A stretch of 64,000 bases of DNA from Gemmatimonadota bacterium. Its GTDB lineage: Bacteria > Gemmatimonadota > Gemmatimonadetes > Gemmatimonadales > Gemmatimonadaceae. The notes under the pieces were generated by a model that did not search any database, had not been told where the DNA came from, and was given only the letters and a program-made list of their open reading frames with translations. This document shows, in pieces, positions 8,306 through 16,810 of the stretch. Within the stretch, counting starts at the first letter, position 1, and every line of letters starts with the position of its first letter. A program made the position numbers and the translations under genes. The stretch spans positions 434,001-498,000 of the forward strand of contig JAQBPX010000038.1 in NCBI GenBank assembly GCA_028287305.1. Direction: 5' to 3'.

Positions 8306-8908
8306 ATGCCGTTCCGCTTCTTCTACCAGCTCACTGACGTCGACTGCTTTCCCAGCTCCACGCTGAACGCGCTCGGGCACCTGTTCCCGCGTCGCGCGAT
8401 TCCCGGGGCCGTGGTGCAGCGCACGTGGATGTATTCCATGGACGGTGTCGCCGACGGCACCGAGACCGGCCGCTTCACCAGCGAGGAGGCCGCGAAGCTC
8501 ATCGGCGCGTGGCTGCCCACCTATCGCACCCGCCACTTCGCCGTGCGCACGCGATACCTGGTGGGGAGCGACGTGAACATCGCGCCCACCGGCTCGCTGG
8601 TGCAGGCGATCCGGCAGGGCGGCGTCGCCGTGCTCGACGTGATGGGCTCTGGCGGCATAACGCATTCCGTGGTGGCGCTCGAGGCGGATGACGACTGGGT
8701 CTATCTCTGGGACCCGTACCACACGCGCGTCAACGCACGCGCCACGCCGCACATCGAGCGCTGCGACGAATCGGGGCTGGGGCCCAACATCCGGGTCCGC
8801 CGGTCGCACCTCGCGCGGGGCACGCTGCGCAAGTTCACGCTGGGCCCGCTGCCCCAGCGGGCGGCATTGCTGATCTGGCGCGTGCCGAACCGCCGAGGCC
8901 CGGAGTAG
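8306..8908 (+). CDS. Peptidase C39-like cysteine protease-fold protein
   Basis: 200 residues from the ATG at 8306 (MPFRFFYQLTDVDC). An upstream in-frame start at 8240 only adds a low-complexity Ser/Arg/Pro stretch. A likely catalytic triad is Cys14 (DVDCFPSSTLNAL), a His in GGITHSVVALE and an Asp in YLWDPYHTR; this Cys ... H-x-V-V-x(3)-D-D ... DPY arrangement is that of C39-like domains. No signal peptide or transmembrane helix is seen, so it is probably cytoplasmic. It is not fused to an ABC transporter and none is adjacent, so a bacteriocin-processing role is not indicated. Confidence 0.6.
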   Translation: MPFRFFYQLTDVDCFPSSTLNALGHLFPRRAIPGAVVQRTWMYSMDGVADGTETGRFTSEEAAKLIGAWLPTYRTRHFAVRTRYLVGSDVNIAPTGSLVQAIRQGGVAVLDVMGSGGITHSVVALEADDDWVYLWDPYHTRVNARATPHIERCDESGLGPNIRVRRSHLARGTLRKFTLGPLPQRAALLIWRVPNRRGPE

Positions 8909-8914
8909 GGCGCC

Positions 8915-9544
8915 TCAGCGGCTGTCGTCGTCCTTCAGCCACTCCTTCGCCAGCTCAACGTCGGCACGCGTGAGCACATGACCCGCAGGCTGCCAGGCGA
9001 GCGTGACGCTTGCCCCACCCTCGCGAAAGATCCCTGCCAGGCGCTCGGCGCTCGCAGGGGGCATCATGGGGTCGGTGCGACCCTGCCCGAGGAACACGCG
9101 TGAGCCGGCAAGCTGCGCGGGCTGCGGCGGCTCGAATGGCACCATCGCGCGAAAGAGGATCCCGCGCTGCAGCGAGCCGGGCTGCGCGAGCATCACGCTC
9201 GCCGCGATGTTCGCGCCGTTGGAGAATCCCACCGCCACCACGCGACTCACGTCGAACTCGTGCTTCCCTGCACTCTCTCGAATGAACTCCGCCAGCTGCG
9301 CGGTGCGCGCATGCAGGTCGGGCATGTCGAACACCCCCTCTGCCAGCCGCCGGAAGAAGCGCGGGGCGCCATTCTCGCTCACGTTCCCGCGGGGCGACAG
9401 GATCGCCGCGCCGGGCGCGAGCAGGTCGCCGAGCGGTACGAGGTCGTTTTCGTCGCCACCGGTGCCGTGGAGCAGCAGCAACACCGGCTTGTCGTCGTCA
9501 CCCGGCTCCCACCGATACGTGTAGCCGGACAGCACGTCGCTCAC
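8915..9544 (-). CDS. mhqD: MhqD-like carboxylesterase/phospholipase (alpha/beta hydrolase)
   Basis: 209 residues. It starts with GTG at 9544, overlapping the stop of the upstream dioxygenase gene (GTGA). The fold signature is LLLLHGTGGDENDLVPLGD, and the triad is the Ser of VGFSNGANIA, an Asp in GRTDPMMP and the His of AGHVLT. Together with the VOC dioxygenase, nitroreductase and MarR regulator upstream it reproduces the gene set of the Bacillus MhqR regulon, which deals with hydroquinones and quinones. Hydrolysis of ring-cleavage products is a plausible role; the exact substrate is unknown. Confidence 0.85.
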   Translation of the reverse strand: MSDVLSGYTYRWEPGDDDKPVLLLLHGTGGDENDLVPLGDLLAPGAAILSPRGNVSENGAPRFFRRLAEGVFDMPDLHARTAQLAEFIRESAGKHEFDVSRVVAVGFSNGANIAASVMLAQPGSLQRGILFRAMVPFEPPQPAQLAGSRVFLGQGRTDPMMPPASAERLAGIFREGGASVTLAWQPAGHVLTRADVELAKEWLKDDDSR

Positions 9545-10515
9545 GTGGCCTCCGCCTCGTACGGGTGCAACGGCTCGCCCACCACGAGTGGAGGCAGCGC
9601 GCGCTCGATCTCGGCGCGATGCGACTCGTACTGCGGGGGCAGCTTCAGCGCCTCGCCGAGCTGCGCCAGCGGCTCGTCGATCGCGAAACCGGGGCCATCG
9701 GTGGCCACCTCGAAAAGCACGCCGCCCGGCTCGTGAAAGTAGATGGACTCGAAGTACTGGCGATCCTGCACCGGAGTCACGCGAAGGCCAGCGCCCCGCA
9801 CTACGTCGCTGACTGCAAGCTGCGCGGCCTGGTCGGCTGCGCGAAACGCGACGTGGTGCACCGATCCCGGACCCGTGGCCGCACCGAGGAATCCCCCCAC
9901 GGCTCGCACGTCCACGATGCGCGCGGCTCCCCCATCACCCACCACGAAGCGCGTGGTGCTCCCGGCGCTCGAGAGCTCCCGGAAGCCCAGCACGTCGGTG
10001 AGCACCCCGCCCGTCGGCGCCTTGTCCGCCACCCAGAGGGTGACGTTGTGCACGCCATGAATCGCGTGCTGCGCGGGCACGGGCCCGCCGCCCCACAGCG
10101 GGCGACCCTCAGCCGACGGATGCGCCACGAGCTCGAGGTGCATGCCATCCGGATCATCGAACGAGATGACGCGCTCGTCGAAGCGCGACACCGGCCCGCG
10201 ATGGGCCACGCCATGCTTCACGAGCCTCTCGAGCCACCAGCCCAGCGACGCCGGCGGGATCGCGAGTCCCGTGGTGCCGATGGACCCCACGCCCGCGCGG
10301 CCGCGCGATGCGCCCGCCCATGGAAAGAACGTCATCAGGCTGCCGGGCGTTCCGCCCTCGTCGCCGTAATACAGGTGATACGTCTTCGGGTCGTCGAAGT
10401 TGACGGTCCGCTTCACCAGGCGCAGCCCGAGCACGCGCGTGTAGAAGTCGGCGTTTCGCTGGGCGTCGCCCGAGATGGCGGTGACGTGATGGAGTCCTGC
10501 CGTACTGGTCGTCAT
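9541..10515 (-). CDS. mhqO: VOC-family ring-cleaving dioxygenase (MhqO/MhqE-like)
   Basis: 324 residues with four beta-alpha-beta VOC modules in two halves. Likely metal ligands are the His of LHHVTAIS near residue 10, a His in GSVHHVAFRA and the Glu of GVLFEVATDGPGF. The segments DAQRNADFYTRVLGLRLVKRTVNFDDP and TYHLYYGDEGGTPGS are typical of MhqO/MhqE proteins. Such enzymes are thought to open hydroquinone-like rings. A paralogue is encoded at 52324. The gene starts 2 bases after the nitroreductase stop and overlaps the hydrolase start. Confidence 0.9.
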   Translation of the reverse strand: MTTSTAGLHHVTAISGDAQRNADFYTRVLGLRLVKRTVNFDDPKTYHLYYGDEGGTPGSLMTFFPWAGASRGRAGVGSIGTTGLAIPPASLGWWLERLVKHGVAHRGPVSRFDERVISFDDPDGMHLELVAHPSAEGRPLWGGGPVPAQHAIHGVHNVTLWVADKAPTGGVLTDVLGFRELSSAGSTTRFVVGDGGAARIVDVRAVGGFLGAATGPGSVHHVAFRAADQAAQLAVSDVVRGAGLRVTPVQDRQYFESIYFHEPGGVLFEVATDGPGFAIDEPLAQLGEALKLPPQYESHRAEIERALPPLVVGEPLHPYEAEAT

Positions 10516-10517
10516 GG

Positions 10518-11135
10518 CTAGATGAAGCGGGCGATGCGGTCGATGTCGTGGCGATGGTGCGTGAACCCTTCCTCGTCCGCGACGCCGAGCGCGACGAGCG
10601 CCGGAACGCGCACGTGGCTCGGGAGGCCGAGGATCTTCTTCACTTCATCGGGCTTGAAGCCGAGCATGGCGCTGGTCGCGTAGCCCATGCCGCTGGCGGC
10701 AAGCGTCAGGTAGCCCAGCGCGATGTAGCTCTGGCTGGCGGCCCACTGCTCACGCTCGGCTTCATCCTGCTTCGCAAAGTTATTGCGGAAGCCGAGTGCC
10801 TGCGGTGCGCGACGGTCGGCGGGGACGCCTGGATGGATGGTCTCCTCGATCGTCTCGAGCGTGTCGTTCATGTCGCTGTAGATCGCGATGACGACCGGCG
10901 CGGCGGTAACCTGCTTCTGGCCGTAGGCGGCTTCGGCGAGCTGCGCGCGGACGGCGGCGTCCTTCACGACCACGAAGCGCCAGGGCTGCGCATTGAACGC
11001 GGAGGGGGCGAGGCCGGTGACGCGCAGGATCTCGCGGAGGTCGTCATCGGGGACCTCCACGTCCTTGTAGGCGCGAATGGAGCGGCGCGACTCGGCGGCT
11101 TCGGTGACGTTGAGCGTGGAGATGTGGGATAGCAT
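10518..11135 (-). CDS. mhqN: Nitroreductase-family NAD(P)H:quinone/nitro reductase (MhqN-like)
   Basis: 205 residues. It shows the FMN-binding start of nitroreductases (EAAESRRSIRAYKD), the region LREILRVTGLAPSAFNAQPWRFVVV, and YIALGYLTLAASGMGYATSAMLGF, which is the cofactor/dimer segment. A GGGAG lies 8-12 bases before the start at 11135. Two-electron reduction of quinones or nitroaromatics by FMN is the family chemistry. It is the first of three tightly spaced genes downstream of a MarR-family gene, and a putative operator lies in its leader. Confidence 0.9.
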   Translation of the reverse strand: MLSHISTLNVTEAAESRRSIRAYKDVEVPDDDLREILRVTGLAPSAFNAQPWRFVVVKDAAVRAQLAEAAYGQKQVTAAPVVIAIYSDMNDTLETIEETIHPGVPADRRAPQALGFRNNFAKQDEAEREQWAASQSYIALGYLTLAASGMGYATSAMLGFKPDEVKKILGLPSHVRVPALVALGVADEEGFTHHRHDIDRIARFI

Positions 11136-11162
11136 TCGTTGAGCTCCCTTGATGGTGATATA

Positions 11163-11174
11163 TTCGATGTCGAA
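11163..11174. promoter_or_regulatory. Candidate MhqR-type operator before mhqN
   Basis: TTCGATGTCGAA is an imperfect palindrome (TTCGA arms about TG) located 28 bases upstream of the mhqN-like start. The same word, TTCGACAT with GAA following, occurs upstream of the MarR gene (11691-11701). Two matching sites in the two promoter regions of one gene cluster argue for binding by the encoded MarR protein. Confidence 0.5.
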
Positions 11175-11215
11175 GTATCGAACTGCAGTGATGCGGTCAG
11201 GCAGCGGTGCAGGAA

Positions 11216-11674
11216 CTACGGCTGCGTGTTGCCCAGCCCGAGCTTCCTGCAGAGGCGGCCCAGCTCCTTCTGTTCGTCGCGGCTCAGTGGCGACAGCGCG
11301 TCCACCACTCGCTCCACGTGATCCGGGAATACCCGGGCAATCAGCTTCTTCCCTGCGTCCGTGAGGTGCACGACCTGGACCCGCCGGTCGCTGGCGTCGC
11401 GCTCACGCCGCACGAGGCCGTTGCGCTCGAGGTTGTCCACCACCGTGGTGACGTTGCTGCCGCTGCGCAGGATCTTGCCGCACAGCCCTGTCTGCTGCAT
11501 GGGGCCGAGAAAGTGAATGGCCTCGAGCACGCCCAGCTGGCTCTCGGTGAGCCCGTGCTCCTTCTGCAGCGTGCCGAACAGCCGCCCGCTCACGGTGTTG
11601 CTGGCACGGAAGAGCTTGATCAGCGCGTCGAGCGCGGAGGTCTCCTGGGGCGTGCCCTTGAAGTGAGTAGGCAT
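11216..11674 (-). CDS. mhqR: MarR-family transcriptional regulator (MhqR-like)
   Basis: 152 residues. The winged helix is visible as TESQLGVLEAIHFLGPMQQTGLCGKILRSGSNVTTVVDNLERNGLVRRERDASDRRVQVVHLTDAGKK, the standard MarR order with recognition helix SGSNVTTVVDNLE. The position immediately upstream of nitroreductase, VOC dioxygenase and hydrolase genes matches MhqR, whose members release DNA after reaction with quinones. A Cys in the DNA-binding domain (GLCGKIL) could be a redox or alkylation sensor, which is an inference. Confidence 0.85.
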   Translation of the reverse strand: MPTHFKGTPQETSALDALIKLFRASNTVSGRLFGTLQKEHGLTESQLGVLEAIHFLGPMQQTGLCGKILRSGSNVTTVVDNLERNGLVRRERDASDRRVQVVHLTDAGKKLIARVFPDHVERVVDALSPLSRDEQKELGRLCRKLGLGNTQP

Positions 11675-11688
11675 TTAGATATCCGATT

Positions 11689-11702
11689 GTTTCATGTCGA
11701 AC
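11689..11702. promoter_or_regulatory. Candidate MhqR-type operator before mhqR
   Basis: GTTTCATGTCGAAC lies about 15-28 bases upstream of the mhqR-like start. It carries the same TTCGACATGAA core (read on the minus strand) as the site at 11163-11174, which suggests autoregulation. Confidence 0.45.
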
Positions 11703-11754
11703 TATACCCTGCAGGCGCTCCGTTCGCAAGTGATGCATCACTTATGTTCCAGTC

Positions 11755-12147
11755 ATGGACGCCGAGAAAACCCGCCTCGACAAGTGGCTCTGGGCTGCCC
11801 GCTTCTTCAAGACGCGGTCACTGGCCAGCGATGCCATCGACGGCGGCAAGGTCGAGCTCAACGGGGAGCGGGCCAAGCGCGCCAAGGGCGTGAAGCCGGG
11901 CGATGACGTCCGCATCAAGCTCGGCGCCTACGAGCACCGCGTCACCGTGCTGGCCCTCAGCGACCGACGCGGGCCCGCCAGCGAGGCGCAGAAGCTGTAC
12001 GAGGAGCTGGCGGAGAGCCGCCTCGCGCGCGAACGGCTGGCCGAGCAGCATCGCATCGCGCCTGGGTTCGCCTACGAGGAACGGGGTCGCCCCACCAAGA
12101 AGGATCGCCGCGACCTCGAGGACCTCAGGGAGAAGAAGCGGCGATAG
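11755..12147 (+). CDS. hslR: S4-domain RNA-binding protein, Hsp15 family
   Basis: 130 residues. The S4 domain occupies the N-terminus: TRLDKWLWAARFFKTRSLASDAIDGGKVELNGERAKRAKGVKPGDDVRI, followed by a basic tail (RPTKKDRRDLEDLREKKRR). In E. coli Hsp15 binds stalled 50S subunits carrying nascent chains after heat shock. Length and domain order match that family. The 3' end overlaps the convergent hydrolase gene by 23 bases. Confidence 0.9.
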   Translation: MDAEKTRLDKWLWAARFFKTRSLASDAIDGGKVELNGERAKRAKGVKPGDDVRIKLGAYEHRVTVLALSDRRGPASEAQKLYEELAESRLARERLAEQHRIAPGFAYEERGRPTKKDRRDLEDLREKKRR

Positions 12148-12790
12148 CCGCCAGCGTCTCGGGATGCATCGCGTGGCCGCCCTCGAACTGGCGCAGCGTG
12201 AAGGCGATGCCGGCCTCCTTCAGCCGGCCTGATTCAGCGGCCACCACCTTCGGCGTCGCGAACTCGTCGCTCGTGCCCACCACGAGTTGCAGCGCGGCGC
12301 CTCGCATGGCCGTCGCCCCGCGGGCGATCACGTCGGGCGCCATCAGCCCGCCCCAGAGCACCACGCGCGACGCAGCGCGCGAGCCCGTCGCCGCCCAGCG
12401 CGATGCAGTGGCGGCGCCCTGCGAAAACCCGAGCACGGTGATGGCCGGCGCGCTCCCGCACTCAGCGTCCACCTCCGCCACCACCCGATCGAGGTACGCG
12501 ACGTAGTCCTCGATGTCGCGCTCGCGATCCTCGCGCGTCATCCACGTCGCACCCACGGTGCCCCCGCCGGGTGGACGCTGGCTCACCGGCTCCAGGTAGA
12601 ACTTGTTGAGCGCCTCCGGCACCACCACCACGCGCTCGCCGCTCGCGATGGCCTCGAAGTGTCGAGCGAAGCGCGCGCCCAGCTGGCCGTAGCCGTGCAG
12701 CGCGATCCACAGCTCGCGCGTGCCCGGTCCAGGCTCGCCGAGCAGGTACCAGCGAGCCTGCTTCGCAACCGTCGTGTGCCGTTCAATCAT
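12125..12790 (-). CDS. Alpha/beta hydrolase, phospholipase/carboxylesterase type
   Basis: 221 residues from the ATG at 12790 (MIERHTTVAK). A longer in-frame start at 12832 would run through a 7-bp-period repeat and is rejected. Features are WIALHGYGQLGARF (oxyanion region), the nucleophile elbow VLGFSQGAATASRW, an Asp in VVGTSDEFATP and the catalytic His in FEGGHAMHPE. This family hydrolyses carboxylic or lysophospholipid esters; the substrate is unknown. It ends inside the convergent hslR gene. Confidence 0.82.
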   Translation of the reverse strand: MIERHTTVAKQARWYLLGEPGPGTRELWIALHGYGQLGARFARHFEAIASGERVVVVPEALNKFYLEPVSQRPPGGGTVGATWMTREDRERDIEDYVAYLDRVVAEVDAECGSAPAITVLGFSQGAATASRWAATGSRAASRVVLWGGLMAPDVIARGATAMRGAALQLVVGTSDEFATPKVVAAESGRLKEAGIAFTLRQFEGGHAMHPETLAAIAASSP

Positions 12791-12812
12791 CCGGTGAAGC
12801 TCGTACCGCTGT

Positions 12813-12849
12813 GCAGTAACCGCAAACCGCACACCTCACACCTCACACC
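12813..12849. repeat. Heptad repeat tract (AACCGCA)2(CACCTCA)2
   Basis: After GCAGT, two AACCGCA units are followed by two CACCTCA units and a partial third. The tract fills the short gap between the TonB-receptor stop (12854) and the hydrolase start (12790). It belongs to the 7-bp-period intergenic repeats seen repeatedly in this window. Confidence 0.7.
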
Positions 12850-12853
12850 GGCC

Positions 12854-15800
12854 TTACTCTGCCGGCGGGCGTTGCCCACCGCCACCACCCTGCCCGCCCC
12901 CGGGACCGCGGCCGGCACCGCGCCCATTCAGCGCCGGGTTGCGCACCGCCTCCGGCAGCATCGCCCACTGCTCGGGCGTCAGCACCGTCTTGGCGCGGTT
13001 CACCGCGGCCAGGTAGTTCGTGCGCGCCAGCTGCAGCTTCGGCTGGATGCTCATGAAGAAGCTCGTCGCGTCGCCCTTCCCCTTCGCCGCGGCCTCGAGC
13101 TGCTTCTGCAGGTCCGCCATCATCGCGTCGTTCAGCTTCGTGAGCGAGTCCGCAATCGCGTTGAGCCCGTTCACCTGCGCGACCGTGAGCTTGAGCGTGT
13201 CCTTCATCTCGATCATCGTCAGCACCGGGTTCGGCGCCACGCGATTGAGCATGGTCTTGAGGTCCAGCCCGCCCACGCCGCTGCCCGTGCCGTTCATGGT
13301 CGCGAGCATGTTCTGCAGCATCTCGCGCTGGCGGTCCGGGCCCACCTGGAAGCGGCCGGTGATCGCCACCTGGAAGGGCGTGCGCAGCGCGGAGCGCGCA
13401 CCGGCGTTGTCGCCGAAGCGCTCGTTCACCTGGTAGATGTAGCGGTTGTTCGCGGCGTCGAAGCCCCGCACGTAGAGAAGCGTGGGGTCCGCGCGGTTCG
13501 GCTGGCCCCAGCCGTGGAGGTTGTTGCCGTGCAGCAGCTGGTCGAGCCCCGTGAGCGGGTTCACCGCCTGCACCGAGAAGGTGAAGCGACGCTGGATCGA
13601 GCCGCCGAGGTTCGGGCGGAAGTTCGCCTGCAGGTCCAGCTGCGGCGTCCACGATCCGTAGCAGCTGTTGCGGCTCGCGATGGTGCCCATCTGCTGCTCG
13701 AGGCACTTCCGCGCCGAGGCCGGCGCATTCGCCAGCAGTCGCGTCATGCCGTTCGCGACGGCCGTGTCCGGCGCGCCACTGGGGCTGAAGATGAACGCAC
13801 GATCGTTGGTGGATCCGTCGCCGTTGATGTCGCTGCCCACGCGCGGCGTGAACGGCGCGCCACTCGAGACGCGCAGCACGGTGGAGAGGTCCACCCACGG
13901 CCTGGCCAGCCAGGTGAGCGTGCTCACCGCACTGTGCTTGCGCTCCAGGTCCGCGCGTCCCCAGAGGATGCTGTTCGGGTTGTCGGCGCCCACGTTGCCG
14001 CCGCCGAAACCGCCCAGCGCACCCCCGCTGAACCCGGTCTGGTCGGTGGACCGCATCCACGTGTAGGAGAAGTTCCAGATCATGTTGCGACGCGACACGC
14101 CGCCGAGCGCTGCGGTGACCTGCGCCGTCTTCGACTCCAGCGGCGAGAGAACCTCGAGCACGCGCGCATACTCACTGTGCTGGCGCGAATTGAGGAAGCT
14201 CACGGCCCCGGTGCCGGGGATGATCGTGTTCGACGGCACGTACACTGGACGATTGCCCTCGTTCGCAAGCCGGAAGCGTGCGGTGGGGTCGAGGTTGAGG
14301 TCGAACGAGCCCGTCTGCGCCTGGCCCATCGAGTACGAACCATCCAGGCTCCACGTGAAGCGCGTGAGGAATCGCTTGCTCACGCCCAGCGAGGTGCGCA
14401 GCGCGCGTGGCGCCTCGTAGTTGGGGTCGAAGATCGTGACGTTCGGGCGCTGGCTCGAGATCGCCGGCGTGGGCACCTGCGAGATGGCGCACTCGCTCGG
14501 CGCCGCTCCGCCCGCGTTGTAGCTCGTCCAGTCGGGCACGGGCACCGCGTCGCCCACGCACACCAGCTGCTGCTCCGAGCCGGCGAGGCCGGTCGCATCG
14601 ATGGCCGAGGAGAACAGGCTGCTCGACGAACGACCACGGAACTCGCCGAGGCCGCCGCGAATGATCCACGGGCTCGGGATGTTCGGCTGGTTGCCGCCGC
14701 CACCCTGCGCGCCGCCACCCAGTCCGCCGAAGCCGCCGAAGCCGCCGCCGCCGCCGCCCGCGCCACCCCGACCGCCGCCAGCGCCACCACGACCACCGCC
14801 CGCGTCACCCTGCCCACCCTGCCGGTTCTGTCCGGCCGGCTGCGGCGCGGGCAGTCCGAGCGTGAGCGTGAAGCCCACGCGCGGACTCACGCGGAAGTCG
14901 GTGGGAAAGTTGTCGGTGCGGAAGCCGAAGAGCGTGTCGACCTTCGCGTTGTACTGCGGGCGCCCCTGGTAGTTGGAGCCCTCCGCGCGCACGCCGTACG
15001 TGACCTGCAGCTCGCGGCTCTGGCGCCAGGTGTCGCCGAAATAGATGCCCGTGTTGATCGCGCCGCCTTCCTTGCTGTTCGGCGCGCGCGAGCGCGTGAA
15101 CGACGCCGGCTTGTTGGCCGCGAAGTCGCTCAGCGAATTGAAGATGAAGCTGCCGTTGCGGTTGAAGCCCGCGGCGGTCGAGAAGTTCGTGCGGTTCGCG
15201 AGCCCGCCCAGCTTCCAGCGATGCGCACCACCCGCGGAGAGCCAGGACAGCTCGTCGGTGAGCTCCACCTGCTCGTTGGTGCCGTCGTTCGGCAGGCCGG
15301 TGTTGCCACCGAAGTCGAGCGACGACACGCTGAAGGTGCCGTCAGACAGGATGGAGCTCAGGCGGACGCGACCCTCCGGCGTCTGGAGGTACGGGTCCGC
15401 GGTGCGATTGTCCTTCTGCCACGACGCGCGCAGCTCGTTCAGGAAGGAGCTCAGCGTCGAGGTGAGCGACACCATCGCGCCCACGCCATCCGACGACTGC
15501 TCCCCACCGTGCGCCGGCACGGCCAGCGGCGTGGTGCGGAAGGCATCCTGGGTGGAGCCCGACCAGTTCGCGCGAACCATCAGCGAGTGGTCATCGTTCA
15601 CGTGCCAGTCGAAGCGCGTGATCGCGGTCGCGTTGTCGGACAGCCGCTTCTGCGGAACCGCCGCCACCGACAGGGGCAGCCCATACGACTGCAACAGCTG
15701 CAGGAAGCGCGCGGTGGAATCGGGATTCGCGCCCAGCCCCTGCAGCGTGGTGGCATCCGCTCGCGTGATCGCCTGCAGCGGGTCATAGCGGCGGCGCAGC

Positions 15801-16699
15801 TGCACGCTGCCGAACCAGAACAGCTTGTCCTTCACGAACGCCCCGCCAAGTCCGCCGGAGAGCTGGTGCTGCGTGTACCCGCTGCCGAAGCTCGACGGCG
15901 TCTCGCTCTCCGCGTCCCACTCGAGGTTGGGGTCGCGCAGCGCGTAGCCCAGCGAGCCGGTGACCACGTTGGTGCCGCCGCGCGTGGTGGTCGCCACCTG
16001 CCCGCCCAGGAACTGGCCGCGGGCGATGTCGTAGGTGTTCGTGATCACGCGCGTGCTCCGCACGGCTTCCGTGGGCACGCCGGCCGCGAACGTCAGGCCA
16101 TCGAGCGTCACGAGGTTCTGGTCGGCGCGCTGTCCCGCGACGGAGAATCCCGCGCTGCTGGTGTCGGTGCCGGTGACGGACACGACGCCCGGGGAAAGGG
16201 ACGCCAGCGCGTTCGGGTCGCTCGGGTCGATCGGCAGGCGCGCCAGCTGCTCGCCGGAGAGCGTGCGCTCCGTTGCGCCCGGCGTGGGGCGATTGTCCTC
16301 GGGGCGCGGCGACACGGTGCCGCGCACCACCACCGCCTCGAGCTGCGTGGCGGCCTGCGTCAGCTTCGCGTTGAACTCCAGTCGGTCTTCATCGGCCTGG
16401 CGCGACACGTTGCCCGTGAACGCGGAGAAGCCGAGGAACCGCACGGTGACCTTGTACTGGCCGCCGCCATCCGGGAACAGGATCGTGTACTGGCCGTTGT
16501 CGTTGGTCGTGCGCGAGCGCGTGACCTGTGTCTCGACGGACATCGCGTCCACCCGCGCGCCCTTGATCGGCTTGCCATCCGGACCGATGACGCGCCCCAC
16601 AATGATGTCGGTCGAGCCGCCCACCTGCGCCGAGACGGCAGCGGGCATGGCGACGAGGAGGGCTGATGCAACAAACAGGAAACGCAGAATGGCGCGCAT
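12854..16699 (-). CDS. TonB-receptor-like outer-membrane protein with carboxypeptidase-regulatory N-domain and Spy-like C-domain
   Basis: 1281 residues. Signal peptide (ALLVAMPAAVSAQ), then a CarboxypepD_reg-like beta sandwich (about 30-120: GRVIGPDGKPIKGARVDA ... NDNGQYTI), then a plug-like region (about 125-250: GATERTLSGEQLARLPIDP, AGQRADQNLVTLDGL) and a large beta-barrel. No clear TonB box is seen. A Gly-rich insert of about 45 residues (GGGRGGAGG type) lies near residue 630. After the barrel, residues 1159-1255 are helical with LKLTVAQVN and VLTPEQW motifs, resembling the LTxxQ Spy/CpxP domain, followed by a Gly-rich tail. Such an extension past the barrel is unusual. Ligand unknown; import or envelope adhesion are both possible. 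Confidence 0.85.
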   Translation of the reverse strand: MRAILRFLFVASALLVAMPAAVSAQVGGSTDIIVGRVIGPDGKPIKGARVDAMSVETQVTRSRTTNDNGQYTILFPDGGGQYKVTVRFLGFSAFTGNVSRQADEDRLEFNAKLTQAATQLEAVVVRGTVSPRPEDNRPTPGATERTLSGEQLARLPIDPSDPNALASLSPGVVSVTGTDTSSAGFSVAGQRADQNLVTLDGLTFAAGVPTEAVRSTRVITNTYDIARGQFLGGQVATTTRGGTNVVTGSLGYALRDPNLEWDAESETPSSFGSGYTQHQLSGGLGGAFVKDKLFWFGSVQLRRRYDPLQAITRADATTLQGLGANPDSTARFLQLLQSYGLPLSVAAVPQKRLSDNATAITRFDWHVNDDHSLMVRANWSGSTQDAFRTTPLAVPAHGGEQSSDGVGAMVSLTSTLSSFLNELRASWQKDNRTADPYLQTPEGRVRLSSILSDGTFSVSSLDFGGNTGLPNDGTNEQVELTDELSWLSAGGAHRWKLGGLANRTNFSTAAGFNRNGSFIFNSLSDFAANKPASFTRSRAPNSKEGGAINTGIYFGDTWRQSRELQVTYGVRAEGSNYQGRPQYNAKVDTLFGFRTDNFPTDFRVSPRVGFTLTLGLPAPQPAGQNRQGGQGDAGGGRGGAGGGRGGAGGGGGGFGGFGGLGGGAQGGGGNQPNIPSPWIIRGGLGEFRGRSSSSLFSSAIDATGLAGSEQQLVCVGDAVPVPDWTSYNAGGAAPSECAISQVPTPAISSQRPNVTIFDPNYEAPRALRTSLGVSKRFLTRFTWSLDGSYSMGQAQTGSFDLNLDPTARFRLANEGNRPVYVPSNTIIPGTGAVSFLNSRQHSEYARVLEVLSPLESKTAQVTAALGGVSRRNMIWNFSYTWMRSTDQTGFSGGALGGFGGGNVGADNPNSILWGRADLERKHSAVSTLTWLARPWVDLSTVLRVSSGAPFTPRVGSDINGDGSTNDRAFIFSPSGAPDTAVANGMTRLLANAPASARKCLEQQMGTIASRNSCYGSWTPQLDLQANFRPNLGGSIQRRFTFSVQAVNPLTGLDQLLHGNNLHGWGQPNRADPTLLYVRGFDAANNRYIYQVNERFGDNAGARSALRTPFQVAITGRFQVGPDRQREMLQNMLATMNGTGSGVGGLDLKTMLNRVAPNPVLTMIEMKDTLKLTVAQVNGLNAIADSLTKLNDAMMADLQKQLEAAAKGKGDATSFFMSIQPKLQLARTNYLAAVNRAKTVLTPEQWAMLPEAVRNPALNGRGAGRGPGGGQGGGGGQRPPAE

Positions 16700-16810
16700 G
16701 AGTACGGTGTGTGGGAAGTAGCGACCTGCACCGCTACTACGCCCACCGCGCCTGAAACGTTCGGGCCGGCCCGCCTTTCCTTTCAGGCCTCCCTCAGCCC
16801 TCCCCGCCCC

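Noticed and set aside
8306-8908. Bacteriocin-processing peptidase
   Set aside because: The C39-like triad is present, but there is no ABC transporter domain, leader peptide gene or export machinery in the neighbourhood.
12791-12832. Longer N-terminus of the hydrolase starting at 12832
   Set aside because: The extra codons are translated from a 7-bp-period repeat and have no counterpart in the family; the ATG at 12790 is preferred.
12287-16666. 1459-codon plus-strand open frame opposite the TonB-receptor-like gene
   Set aside because: Same antisense effect; composition is Arg/Ala/His-rich and featureless, while the minus strand has a signal peptide, domains and barrel.
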